Source of the DNA: Dyadobacter sp. SG02
GTDB lineage: Bacteria; Bacteroidota; Bacteroidia; Cytophagales; Spirosomataceae
DNA: 64,000 bases
Assembly: GCF_900109045.1 (NCBI RefSeq)
Contig: NZ_FNYL01000020.1
Location: 1-64,000, forward strand
Reading direction: 5' to 3'
Below, piece by piece: positions 42,551-49,512 of this stretch (positions are counted from its first letter, which is position 1; each line of letters begins with the position of its first letter). A model generated the notes under the pieces. It worked only from the letters and a program-made list of their open reading frames with translations, searched no databases and was not told the DNA's origin. A program made the translations under genes and the position numbers.

Positions 42551-43206
42551 TGCTCTACCCGTTTATGTAACATCCGTAATGCCTTTTCGATTTGATGATG
42601 CACCGAGTCAGTATCAGGATATTGAACTTTCCAGATAGGCGCCAGCTCTTCTAACGGCGAAGCGTAATACGCTTCATGCTTACGAAGTAAATCAGCTGCG
42701 AGTCGGTGTATTGATTTAATTTTTTCCAGCATTAGCAGCTTGCTCTGGCGTTCATCCATGCTATGGTCTAAATAAACTGCTAGCTCATCCGCCCACTGGC
42801 AAATCTGGGAAAGGCTTTTCTGAAAACTCCGGATCTCAAAGCTTTCGAAAATCCAAAGCGTTATCAAATCAGCGAGCAGTTTGACGCGCTGGCTGCTCTG
42901 TTCCCACTGATCTGAAAGCATCTGGTGACCTTTGGTCTTCAAGGCTGCGAGCGACAAGACACCTGCAAGTTGTTCCAGAACCCTGATCGTGTCCGCAGTT
43001 GCCTTCGGGAGCGTCCGTTTCTCCGGCCGTTTGAACGGTATGTCCAGCGCCAAGGTCAAAAAGAACTGACTGGCTGAAAGCCCACTTTTTTCTATGAGCT
43101 CATTAATCTTGTTTTTCTGATTAGTGCTCACCCAAACTGAAAAGTGATCCCGTTTTGCAGTACCCTTTTCCTTGGGCGGTCTTCCTTTTTGTTTCTGATT
43201 TTTCAT
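42547..43206 (-). CDS. MobC-like relaxosome accessory protein
   Basis: From the ATG at 43206 the protein has 219 aa; the longer frame to 43269 runs through the oriT-like repeat and is rejected. It opens with a basic, AT-hook-like stretch (MKNQKQKGRPPKEKGTAKRD). A ribbon-helix-helix-like region follows (HFSVWVSTNQKNKINELIEK, then SGLSASQFFLTLALDI) as in MobC proteins that open oriT DNA for the relaxase. A long helical tail follows. Stop and relaxase ATG overlap. An oriT 17 bp upstream fits the normal order. Confidence 0.82.
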   Translation of the reverse strand: MKNQKQKGRPPKEKGTAKRDHFSVWVSTNQKNKINELIEKSGLSASQFFLTLALDIPFKRPEKRTLPKATADTIRVLEQLAGVLSLAALKTKGHQMLSDQWEQSSQRVKLLADLITLWIFESFEIRSFQKSLSQICQWADELAVYLDHSMDERQSKLLMLEKIKSIHRLAADLLRKHEAYYASPLEELAPIWKVQYPDTDSVHHQIEKALRMLHKRVEQ

Positions 43207-43222
43207 GTGTCTTTCTTGATTA

Positions 43223-43335
43223 GCTATGAGCCGGAAGGCGAATAGCAGGGGTCCAGGGGTTTTTCCCATGGCCAGCTCCCGCCGGGGAGTCGCTTTTTGC
43301 GACGTACCGGCGATAGCTGGCTGTGGAGAAAACCA
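43223..43335. repeat. oriT-like repeat, copy B
   Basis: This 113-bp block is the near-identical partner of 15273-15384. It lies between mobC and a membrane gene, the normal place for an origin of transfer. Features are an inverted gccagc/gctggc pair, a GC-rich core (ccggggagtcgctttttgcg) and G-runs. It is followed on the mobC-distal side by phased 10-bp repeats, as is the other copy. Confidence 0.7.
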
Positions 43336-43360
43336 CCGCGCAGGATCTTTCCTGACCTCT

Positions 43361-43440
43361 TCTGGCTCAATTTTTCCTTTAAATGATTTTTCTGGATTAC
43401 TTTTTGACTCTTTGGAGCACTTTCTGACTCTTAATACCCC
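43361..43440. repeat. 10-bp phased repeats beside oriT-like copy B
   Basis: Successive 10-base blocks from 43361 are variants of tttctgactc or tctggattac. Good units start at 43361, 43391, 43401, 43411 and 43421. Two further related units, shifted in phase, are at 43452 and 43471. The repeat sequence differs from that beside copy A but the spacing is the same, suggesting a helical-face array that evolves with its own binding protein. Confidence 0.5.
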
Positions 43441-43489
43441 TTAAAGACTACTTTGGAGCGCATTTAGACCTTTCTGCATCGCTTTTGGA

Positions 43490-44026
43490 TCAATTTTTCC
43501 TCTGCAAAGGCACTTTGACCAATTTTCGTCGCGAGTCGAATTCGTAGCTCTTGCCGAATACATATTTGCCTCGTTTCGATGGTGAGAGAATGAGATACTC
43601 GATGCCGCCTGTCGTTTCCGTCTCACCCTGGCGGATCAATGCCTGGTAGTCCGGCGCTTTTTTGTAAGCCGAAACAAAATCTTCAATGCGCCGGTAATCC
43701 ACATACGTACTCATATATACGTAATACAAGATTCCCAGAACAAGTGCAGTAATTGAATACGGCAATCCCTTACCTAGGCCATGGGTGAAAGCCTCCCAAA
43801 TCGAGTTGAATTGGACCGTATTCACGAATTCTTTGATGTTGCTGCTAAGCCTTTTGTTCTCATCCAGAACTGCCCGAAGCTGATTATCCATGTTTTGAAA
43901 CTGGGCCTGGTTGTCTAATAAAATGATAGCAGACCAGTCGTCCATTTCGATTTCGTACCTGGCCAGGTACTCCGCTTTAATCCTGGCCAAGGTTTGTTTG
44001 CTGATCGGTGCGCTAGACATCGGCAA
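43490..44026 (-). CDS. Membrane protein in mobilisation/ParA operon
   Basis: The 178-aa product has a cytoplasmic N-terminal half with a coiled coil (DNQAQFQNMDNQLRAVLDEN, KRLSSNIKEFVNTV). One or two membrane helices follow (GLPYSITALVLGILYYVYMS), then a charged C-terminal tail. Its start overlaps the ParA-type gene by 14 bp. Proteins like this accompany the ATPase in Bacteroidota mobilisable elements and may tether the relaxosome or the partition complex to the membrane. Function is inferred from position only. Confidence 0.65.
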   Translation of the reverse strand: MPMSSAPISKQTLARIKAEYLARYEIEMDDWSAIILLDNQAQFQNMDNQLRAVLDENKRLSSNIKEFVNTVQFNSIWEAFTHGLGKGLPYSITALVLGILYYVYMSTYVDYRRIEDFVSAYKKAPDYQALIRQGETETTGGIEYLILSPSKRGKYVFGKSYEFDSRRKLVKVPLQRKN

Positions 44027-44711
44027 AGTTAATTTGAAGTTCTCTTTGAAGTCTTAATCTTGGCCCGATGGTGTAGGTATCCAGTGCAAGTCCCTTGCGG
44101 ATTCCTGTCAGGATTTCTGCCCCGAGAAATGATTCCGGCTCAAAATCTCCAAACCTGCGAAACACGAGCCCTGAGTCCTTGCAGTTTTCCCTTAGCTCCT
44201 GGGTCAGATGCGGGAACTTACGAAAGGTGGCCACGCTCTGCCAGACGACGATTTCAAAGTCTGTTTTGACAAGGTCAAACATCCTCAGCAAATAATCGAT
44301 GGATGGATTGTAAGCACCTCCACCACCAATGACGATATGAAACGTGATTTCAAAACCCAGTCCTTCGGCAAAAGCTTTCAGCGGAATGTCGTATTCGATA
44401 AGGGCTGGAAGCTGTTCGCTTTCAGGAGCGCCGAAATCAAAATAGGCTCCTTCGAAATCTTCCTTTGCGATACTCTGCAAATAGGCCAGCAAATTATCAC
44501 GGATTAAAAGGCCTTTCTCATCTAATAAGTTGGCAACATCGGCTTGGTCATGATGAACAAATTTGAGCAGGCATGTACTGGTCTGCGTGGAAGCATCCAC
44601 GTCAATAAAAAGGCATTTGGGGGCTTGGTAGTGCTTGAGTGCAAAAAGATACATCAGAATGGACTTACCCACGCCTCCTTTGGCTTGCACTATAAAATGT
44701 AAGTTTTTCAT
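44013..44711 (-). CDS. ParA-type (deviant Walker A) ATPase
   Basis: This 232-aa ATPase starts MKNLHFIVQAKGGVGKSILM with the deviant Walker A K11-G-G-V-G-K-S17. It has a Walker A' region (CLFIDVDASTQTSTCLLKFV) and a Walker B-like YFDFGAP. Such ATPases segregate plasmids or position the transfer machinery on integrated elements. No ParB homologue is recognised; the small genes on either side may do that job. It begins 3 bp after the 44715 gene, in one operon. Confidence 0.85.
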   Translation of the reverse strand: MKNLHFIVQAKGGVGKSILMYLFALKHYQAPKCLFIDVDASTQTSTCLLKFVHHDQADVANLLDEKGLLIRDNLLAYLQSIAKEDFEGAYFDFGAPESEQLPALIEYDIPLKAFAEGLGFEITFHIVIGGGGAYNPSIDYLLRMFDLVKTDFEIVVWQSVATFRKFPHLTQELRENCKDSGLVFRRFGDFEPESFLGAEILTGIRKGLALDTYTIGPRLRLQRELQINFADV

Positions 44712-44714
44712 TGG

Positions 44715-45080
44715 TTAATATTTTTTAGATGGTTTAACATATGGCTCAGGCTCAGAGCGGGGAAATTTCATTGCCGCTTTGGGTTGAGCTTCAGCTTCGG
44801 GCTTTTCACTTTGTTGAACTGGCATCTGCTGCACGCTCCATTTTTTCATTTTAGCGCGGATGTATTTGATGTCATACAGCGATACTGCCTCGGTTGAGAG
44901 TTTCTCGTTGATCACATCTACCAGAAACCTGGCCGACATCGTAGAAGTAAACAGATCGCGATAGAGCTCAAAAAGCATCTGCTTGCGTTTTGGGTCATTC
45001 CGCTCATAGAGTTTTAAGACCAACTCCTTAGTTATCTCCATAGCATCAATGGTAAAGCTTGGGATGTTTCCGAGACTCAA
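44715..45080 (-). CDS. Hypothetical protein before ParA gene
   Basis: The 121-aa product is helical in the first 85 residues (KLYERNDPKRKQMLFELYRD, SARFLVDVINEKLSTEAVSL), then Pro/Glu/Lys-rich. The helical part could be a small DNA-binding fold and would fit a ParB-like or centromere-binding role next to the ATPase, but no hallmark is seen. Its start overlaps the preceding helix-turn-helix gene by 35 bp; a Met at residue 14 gives a shorter alternative with little overlap. Confidence 0.6.
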   Translation of the reverse strand: MSLGNIPSFTIDAMEITKELVLKLYERNDPKRKQMLFELYRDLFTSTMSARFLVDVINEKLSTEAVSLYDIKYIRAKMKKWSVQQMPVQQSEKPEAEAQPKAAMKFPRSEPEPYVKPSKKY

Positions 45081-45324
45081 TCCTGTGGTGCCAGTGCCGG
45101 AGGACTGCCTCGGAAAAATATAGCTTTCCTGCCTGGCGAATAAATGGCAGATGCCCCTTGGCGCAATGGTAGTAAAGCTTTTGTGCAGAGACTGTTTTCA
45201 ACATCCGCCTTGCTTCGCACACATCGACGAGATGATCAGAGCGGATGGTAAGAGGAGCAACGACCTGTATAGTAGAAGTTGTGTTTGGAATGTGGCTGCA
45301 GAAATCCGGAGTTTTCATTTTCAT
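45046..45324 (-). CDS. Helix-turn-helix domain protein
   Basis: From the ATG at 45324 the protein has about 92 aa. A 45357 start is possible but less likely. LVDVCEARRMLKTVSAQKLY, then YHCAKGHLPFIRQAGKLYFS, follows the MerR/excisionase-type helix-turn-helix with a recognition wing. It probably regulates the ParA/mobilisation operon that it heads, or acts at the element ends. Confidence 0.65.
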   Translation of the reverse strand: MKMKTPDFCSHIPNTTSTIQVVAPLTIRSDHLVDVCEARRMLKTVSAQKLYYHCAKGHLPFIRQAGKLYFSEAVLRHWHHRIESRKHPKLYH

Positions 45325-45421
45325 TTTGCCTTTCTGTTTGATAAAACATGCTGGCAAAATTCACTGTCATGTGCCAGGAATTCTTCCTGTGATTCGACCG
45401 AGAACGAAAAGAAGCTTTTAT

Positions 45422-46311
45422 TTATAAGTCGCGAAGGAGCAATCTCGCCTCTGTTAAATATTTCGTGCGAGGATTTCTTTCTCTGCCGTCAAACTGACTC
45501 AGCTCTTCCGCCTGAAAGACCTTTACAAATGAGCTTTGCTCAAAATCATGCACCAACCAAGAGTTGAAGGATGCGGCTATCTGCGGTGCGTCGATCGCCA
45601 TCTTGATATGGCCTTTTTCTATTAGAACGTAATACAGCGCTGCTATGTAAAGCCTTCCACCTTTGGATTGTTTGCAATACCGGTAAGTATCCGTGTCGCC
45701 AATCGGTACAATCCATCGCTCTGCCAATAAGACGCGCTTCAAGCGGTTAAATTTGAGCAGCCTTTCTGTATCATCTCCGTCGGTAAATTGTTCCTGAAAG
45801 CTTCTGCCGCCCGCGTACGTGCCACCCTTTTTGTAGCGGCCTCTGTCTTCGGAATTTGTCGAACTAAAATTTCCAACTCTCTTTTCCACCCTTCCAGATC
45901 AAGTAATTTGTCTGCAACGGCTTCTGAGGATAAGGTGTGAACCCAATTTGAGATTGATGTAAGAGCTTCAAAAACGGATTTTTCAGCCCCATAATCCTCT
46001 CTCGATAACAGGCTTTCAAATACCTCCCGATTATGTCGAAGCGTAAATACGGTGCGGCACTTGACCTGGCGAATCCTATCGCGCTTAGCACGCCCGAACC
46101 ACCAGTGCATCCAGTCAGGCTGTGAAATACCTTGCTCGTGCGAAGTAATGAATTCACTGACGTTGTTCCTTCTAATCGTAAACGAATACCTGTTATGATA
46201 AAGAATCAGAAGTCTATTCAAGCTGGTCAGATCGTCCTCGTAAAAAGTGCCAGAAAATTCTTCGATCAAATACTTGAAAAAGGGGTACCGAATACGGGAG
46301 TGAAGATTCAT
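45422..46311 (-). pseudogene. Frameshifted mobile-element protein (RteC-like ending)
   Basis: Two overlapping frames together make one protein of about 295 aa. The first (46311-45739) ends in AAEAFRNNLPTEMIQKGCSN and a stop. The second continues with ERLLKFNRLKRVLLAERWIV, then GRLYIAALYYVLIEKGHIK and NPRTKYLTEARLLLRDL. The join needs a -1 shift near 45760, at an AAAGG run. The final 80 residues faintly resemble RteC, a regulator of excision in Bacteroides elements. A mutation, a sequencing error or a programmed shift would look the same. The two-frame overlap of 150 bp argues against two separate genes. Confidence 0.6.
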
Positions 46312-46523
46312 GGTTTAGTGACAAATAACATGAGGTAGCAATTTAATAACTGTGAGTTACTTTTCATATCTCTAACTAGCTTCACTGTAATAAATCCTTT
46401 TCGAGTCTAGTCGTCCACCATCCTAATTCTAGGTAAGCCTACAAAATCGAGAAAGCTTACAAAAAGAGCCCGAAGCCATGGAACGGTGCCTCACTTTGGG
46501 CCATTTTCCTTTTCAATGTTTTC

Positions 46524-47081
46524 TTGTTAGTTTTGCTAGTCGTTGCCAATTCATTCATCGGTGCTAAACTTAGCACCGAAATCTTTATCTCAGTTAGAAG
46601 TGCAGGGATTGTTATAGCCTATATCATTGTTTTTGTGCTAAATGGGCAGCTATCACCCGATTTAAAGGCGAAATTAGTATTCATGCGCTGGAAAGATGCT
46701 CTTCCTGGGTGTCGAGCGTTCAGTTATCATGGGAAAAATGACCCGAGAATTGACATGAGCGCGTTAGTAAACCTCCATGGAGTACTACCAACTTTGGCTC
46801 GGGAGCAAAATCAGCACTGGTATAAGATTTACAAAGAACATAAGGCAGAACCATCGGTGTTGAAAAGCCATAAGGAATTCCTACTTGGCAGGGATATGAC
46901 CTCGATGGCTTTTCTATTCATGATGCTTGCTGGGGTTCCGGCGTTGTTTATTAGCGTCTGGTCTTGGAATACAATCTATTTTGGAGTTCTTCTCGTGATT
47001 TATTTGGCCACGAGCAATCTGGCCCGTAACCATGGTAGACGTTTCGTGACAAATGTCCTTGCGATGGAATCGACAAAGTAA
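46524..47081 (+). CDS. Small multi-pass membrane protein
   Basis: The 185-aa frame uses a TTG start at 46524 but stays open upstream to about 46438 without an ATG, so the true start may be earlier and non-standard (KPWNGASLWAIFLFNVFLLV precedes). Two helices lie near the N-terminus and two near the C-terminus (LFMMLAGVPALFISVWSWNT). The middle has the conserved string DALPGCRAFSYHGKNDPRID, then REQNQHWYKIYKEH, which I recall from a widespread uncharacterised family. No catalytic residues are known. It lies upstream of the tRNA-like RNA and HEPN gene on the same strand. Confidence 0.65.
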   Translation: MLVLLVVANSFIGAKLSTEIFISVRSAGIVIAYIIVFVLNGQLSPDLKAKLVFMRWKDALPGCRAFSYHGKNDPRIDMSALVNLHGVLPTLAREQNQHWYKIYKEHKAEPSVLKSHKEFLLGRDMTSMAFLFMMLAGVPALFISVWSWNTIYFGVLLVIYLATSNLARNHGRRFVTNVLAMESTK

Positions 47082-47217
47082 TTCGATGTACTTATTTGCT
47101 TCGGTACTTAGCTGATTAATGACAGGTCTATCTTTACAAATTTGCAGACACCCACAGCGCGGAAAAGTGCCGCAGCAAACATTAGTATTGCCGCAAATGC
47201 GGCGGAACATGTAACCG

Positions 47218-47316
47218 GAAGGATAAGCATTGCTGGTGATGCACAGGTATCAACGTGCGTTCAAACAACGAACCCAAGTTAATGCCTGGCAGGTAGGTTC
47301 GAGACCTACATCCTTC
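47218..47316 (+). ncRNA. tRNA-like cloverleaf with enlarged anticodon arm
   Basis: GAAGGAT (47218-47224) pairs perfectly with ATCCTTC (47310-47316) as a 7-bp acceptor stem, followed by ACA. A D-arm (GCAT 47227-47230, ATGC 47239-47242, loop with GG) and a canonical T-arm (GTAGG-TTCGAGA-CCTAC, 47293-47309) are present. Between them, instead of a 17-nt anticodon arm, is an 11-bp stem (47244-47254 with 47278-47288, one mismatch and one GU) capped by a 4-bp, 7-nt-loop hairpin. Total 99 nt. U8, A14 and A21 of normal tRNAs are replaced. It lies 12 bp before a possible start of the HEPN gene. It may be a degenerate tRNA or a structured RNA partner of that gene. Confidence 0.5.
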
Positions 47317-47352
47317 ACAAAAAGAGGAATGGTAAAAAGAACGACTTCATAC

Positions 47353-48078
47353 ATGACACTACAAACGCAAGTCCAATCGATATTTGACTTCGCTGTTGTT
47401 GTGTGTCATTCCATCCCTGCATTAAAACTTCAAATGAAACTCTTGGACGAAGGAAAAATCACCAAACTTCCTGATCCAGACTACTTTGAAGCTAATAACC
47501 CAACGACAAAGTTGAGAGAACAAGCAGACGGCTACAAGGACAAACTTGCTACTTATCTTTTCCTTAGTTCGTTTGCATTTTTTGAAAACTATTTAGGAAG
47601 CGCTTTAAAGGAAGTTCTGGCATTAAGCGTAAGCATTCCGGAAAAAGAGACCTTAAAGAGTAGCTTAACAAATAATACCAATACAAAGCCTAAGAAAATC
47701 TTGCGCAGCACTTATGACGCGAGACACATGCAGCGATACGAAAAATATTCGAGAGAACTCGATGCCGAAAATTACATTCATCCTAACGATTTAGTTTCAA
47801 TTATCGCAGTTGAAAGCCTCATAAAAACGATAGTGGATCTAAAAGCAAATCAAATACCTGACTTTTTGATTAACACAATTAAGATGGACATTTCCGATTC
47901 TGACAAAAAGTCATTTGGAACCTATCGACAATTAAGAAATGACATTGCACATGGAGATAACCCGACTGTAACGATGCGTAAAGTCAAGGAAGCTAACAAG
48001 TTTTTGAGAAAATTTGCTACTCAAATTGACGAATTCCTAATCGAACACTACGTAAAAATTAAAAACTACATAACTTGA
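47353..48078 (+). CDS. HEPN-domain putative ribonuclease (RiboL-PSP-like)
   Basis: The likely start is ATG 47353, or 47329 after an agagga sequence; the longer frame from 47230 runs through the tRNA-like region and is rejected. The 241-aa product has a helix with FAFFENYLGSALKEV and the HEPN catalytic motif R195-N-D-I-A-H200. The layout resembles RiboL-PSP-HEPN proteins, predicted RNases in toxin-antitoxin and abortive-infection systems. No protein antitoxin is adjacent, and the structured RNA directly upstream could fill that role. It is the last gene inside the mobile element. Confidence 0.75.
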   Translation: MTLQTQVQSIFDFAVVVCHSIPALKLQMKLLDEGKITKLPDPDYFEANNPTTKLREQADGYKDKLATYLFLSSFAFFENYLGSALKEVLALSVSIPEKETLKSSLTNNTNTKPKKILRSTYDARHMQRYEKYSRELDAENYIHPNDLVSIIAVESLIKTIVDLKANQIPDFLINTIKMDISDSDKKSFGTYRQLRNDIAHGDNPTVTMRKVKEANKFLRKFATQIDEFLIEHYVKIKNYIT

Positions 48079-48428
48079 CGCCCGAGAGAGCACCAAATAC
48101 TATTAAGAATGCGGATTAAATGGCTATTATTGAACATTTACGCAGCTTTCAACTCTGTGAAATTATTGATGAGTATATCGTCGGTCTGTTAATAGCAGAA
48201 TGGAATACCTATTAGCACGGCGAGTTGACGACTTGAAACTCTCCCAGACTTTACATTACGGAACTTTTCACTCAAAATGTTCTAATATTTTGTACCTTTG
48301 GCTAACAAATGAGAGACATTTGATCTAAGTGAATCAAAGTAGATCATTCTATCTGTTAACTGATTCGTTAACCTGGTTTAAAGAGCGACGAAAAACAGCC
48401 GTTTAAGGCATGTAAGCACCATGTACAG

Positions 48429-48471
48429 GATTCCAGCGGGACAACTGAAAGCGCTTCATAGGGCACTTTTT
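48429..48471. repeat. Right attachment-like repeat (attR candidate)
   Basis: Direct imperfect copy of 30246-30288 (gattccagcgggacaactga and onward), with about seven mismatches. The hairpin half is weaker here than in the left copy. With the left copy it would define an element of about 18.2 kb. Confidence 0.55.
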
Positions 48472-48586
48472 TCATCCATAATAATCGCTATTGTGATTTC
48501 TTAAAAAGATTTACGCGTAATTTCCATTCAATTCAAGTCAAAGCATCTGGCTAACTTCTCGGTACCCAGCCTCGCGTGAACTAGTT

Positions 48587-48612
48587 TGGTTACCGTTTCG
48601 CAAAGGTAACCA
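48587..48612. promoter_or_regulatory. Paired GGTTACC inverted sites
   Basis: TGGTTACC (48587-48594) and its exact complement GGTAACCA (48605-48612) are separated by ten bases. The segment ggttaccgtttcg is identical to 30365-30377 next to the integrase. Likely binding sites for the integrase arm domain or an excisionase at the element's right end. Confidence 0.5.
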
Positions 48613-49083
48613 GATACTGTTTCTGAGCGGTATAGATCAACATTTCTTTCCGGCCTCCATTGCGCGCTATATGATGGGCGACCCTCCATTTAGCGTAAGG
48701 GCGGCTGGTCATGCTCCCCCTTGATCATTACCTCTTATAGTTGTTACAGTCGGCTCAGGCAGCATAGCCTGAGCGCGGCTTAATAATCAACCGAAACAAG
48801 TAATTATGATTAACCCATAACAAATCAAGAGTCCATAGAACTAATCTGTTGCGGTGCCAGTGGTAAGCATGCGCAGGTACTGGTCAGATTTGGGTTGCGG
48901 ATTTTCCCGTCGTTTCTACAAGCAATAGCTTCAACAAAAGAACTTTCTGCCGACGATAGCAACCGAAAAATAACTAAACAACTGTCTATTAGTATTTTTT
49001 AGAAAATTTAAGCTAAATTCTCAAGCAAATTCTACGGGCCCGAAAAGCATCCGCGAAGAAGTTGAAACGACCAAATCAAAAAA

Positions 49084-49487
49084 ATGCAAAAAGCAGCTAA
49101 ACTCTTACCTGAGCAATTCAAAATATTCTGCGTTCAGGCGCAGGAAACCTTCTCTGCGGATCCCCCAATTTCGGTCCAGAGTGGAGAATGCTACACAATT
49201 ATCGCGGCCAAGAATGCCACTTGGTGTGATTCGTGGATTAAGACTCGTCCTGGGGCGTATATTACCCCCCCAGCTTTAGCTGGCACAGGCCAAGGTCTGA
49301 TGTGAGATATTTTCAACTTTGTGGAACGATTGACCAGGACGAAAATAACCACTTCGCTATCGGTGAACACCTCGAAAACTACATCGTGCCTATCGGTGGG
49401 ACCCTTTATTTCTTTGTCAATGACTATTTACGATACTACAGTAACAACAAAGGACATATAGACATCATCATTGGCAGAATCAGCTAG
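49084..49487 (+). pseudogene. Split lectin-like (PA-IL-type) protein
   Basis: Two frames in series make a protein of about 134 residues. The first (49084-49305) has ISVQSGECYTIIAAKNATWC, then DSWIKTRPGAYITPPALAGT. The second, starting GTG at 49302, has FQLCGTIDQDENNHFAIGEH, then GGTLYFFVNDYLRYYSNNKG. The last segment fits the Gly-x-Leu ... Asn-Asp ... Tyr-x-Asn-Asn-x-Gly pattern of PA-IL/LecA-like galactose lectins. The stop of the first overlaps the GTG of the second (ATGTGA), so a single base change broke the gene, unless coupling gives two chains. It lies 26 bp before the patatin gene. Confidence 0.55.
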
Positions 49488-49512
49488 CCTTTCCTAACCT
49501 CCTACATCAAAG

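Larger units (their letters stand above)
48079..49083. other. Right junction of the mobile element
   Basis: No gene is seen in this 1-kb stretch. It contains the right attachment-like repeat (48429-48471), paired GGTTACC sites (48587-48612) and a perfect 8-bp inverted repeat (gctcaggc/gcctgagc, 48753-48774). A TACCTTTG at 48293-48300 resembles a Bacteroidota -7 box, without a good -33 partner. Confidence 0.5.

Noticed and set aside
47218..47316. Ordinary functional tRNA
   Set aside because: 99 nt is too long, the anticodon arm is replaced by a long stem, and U8, A14 and A21 are missing. Reported as tRNA-like only.
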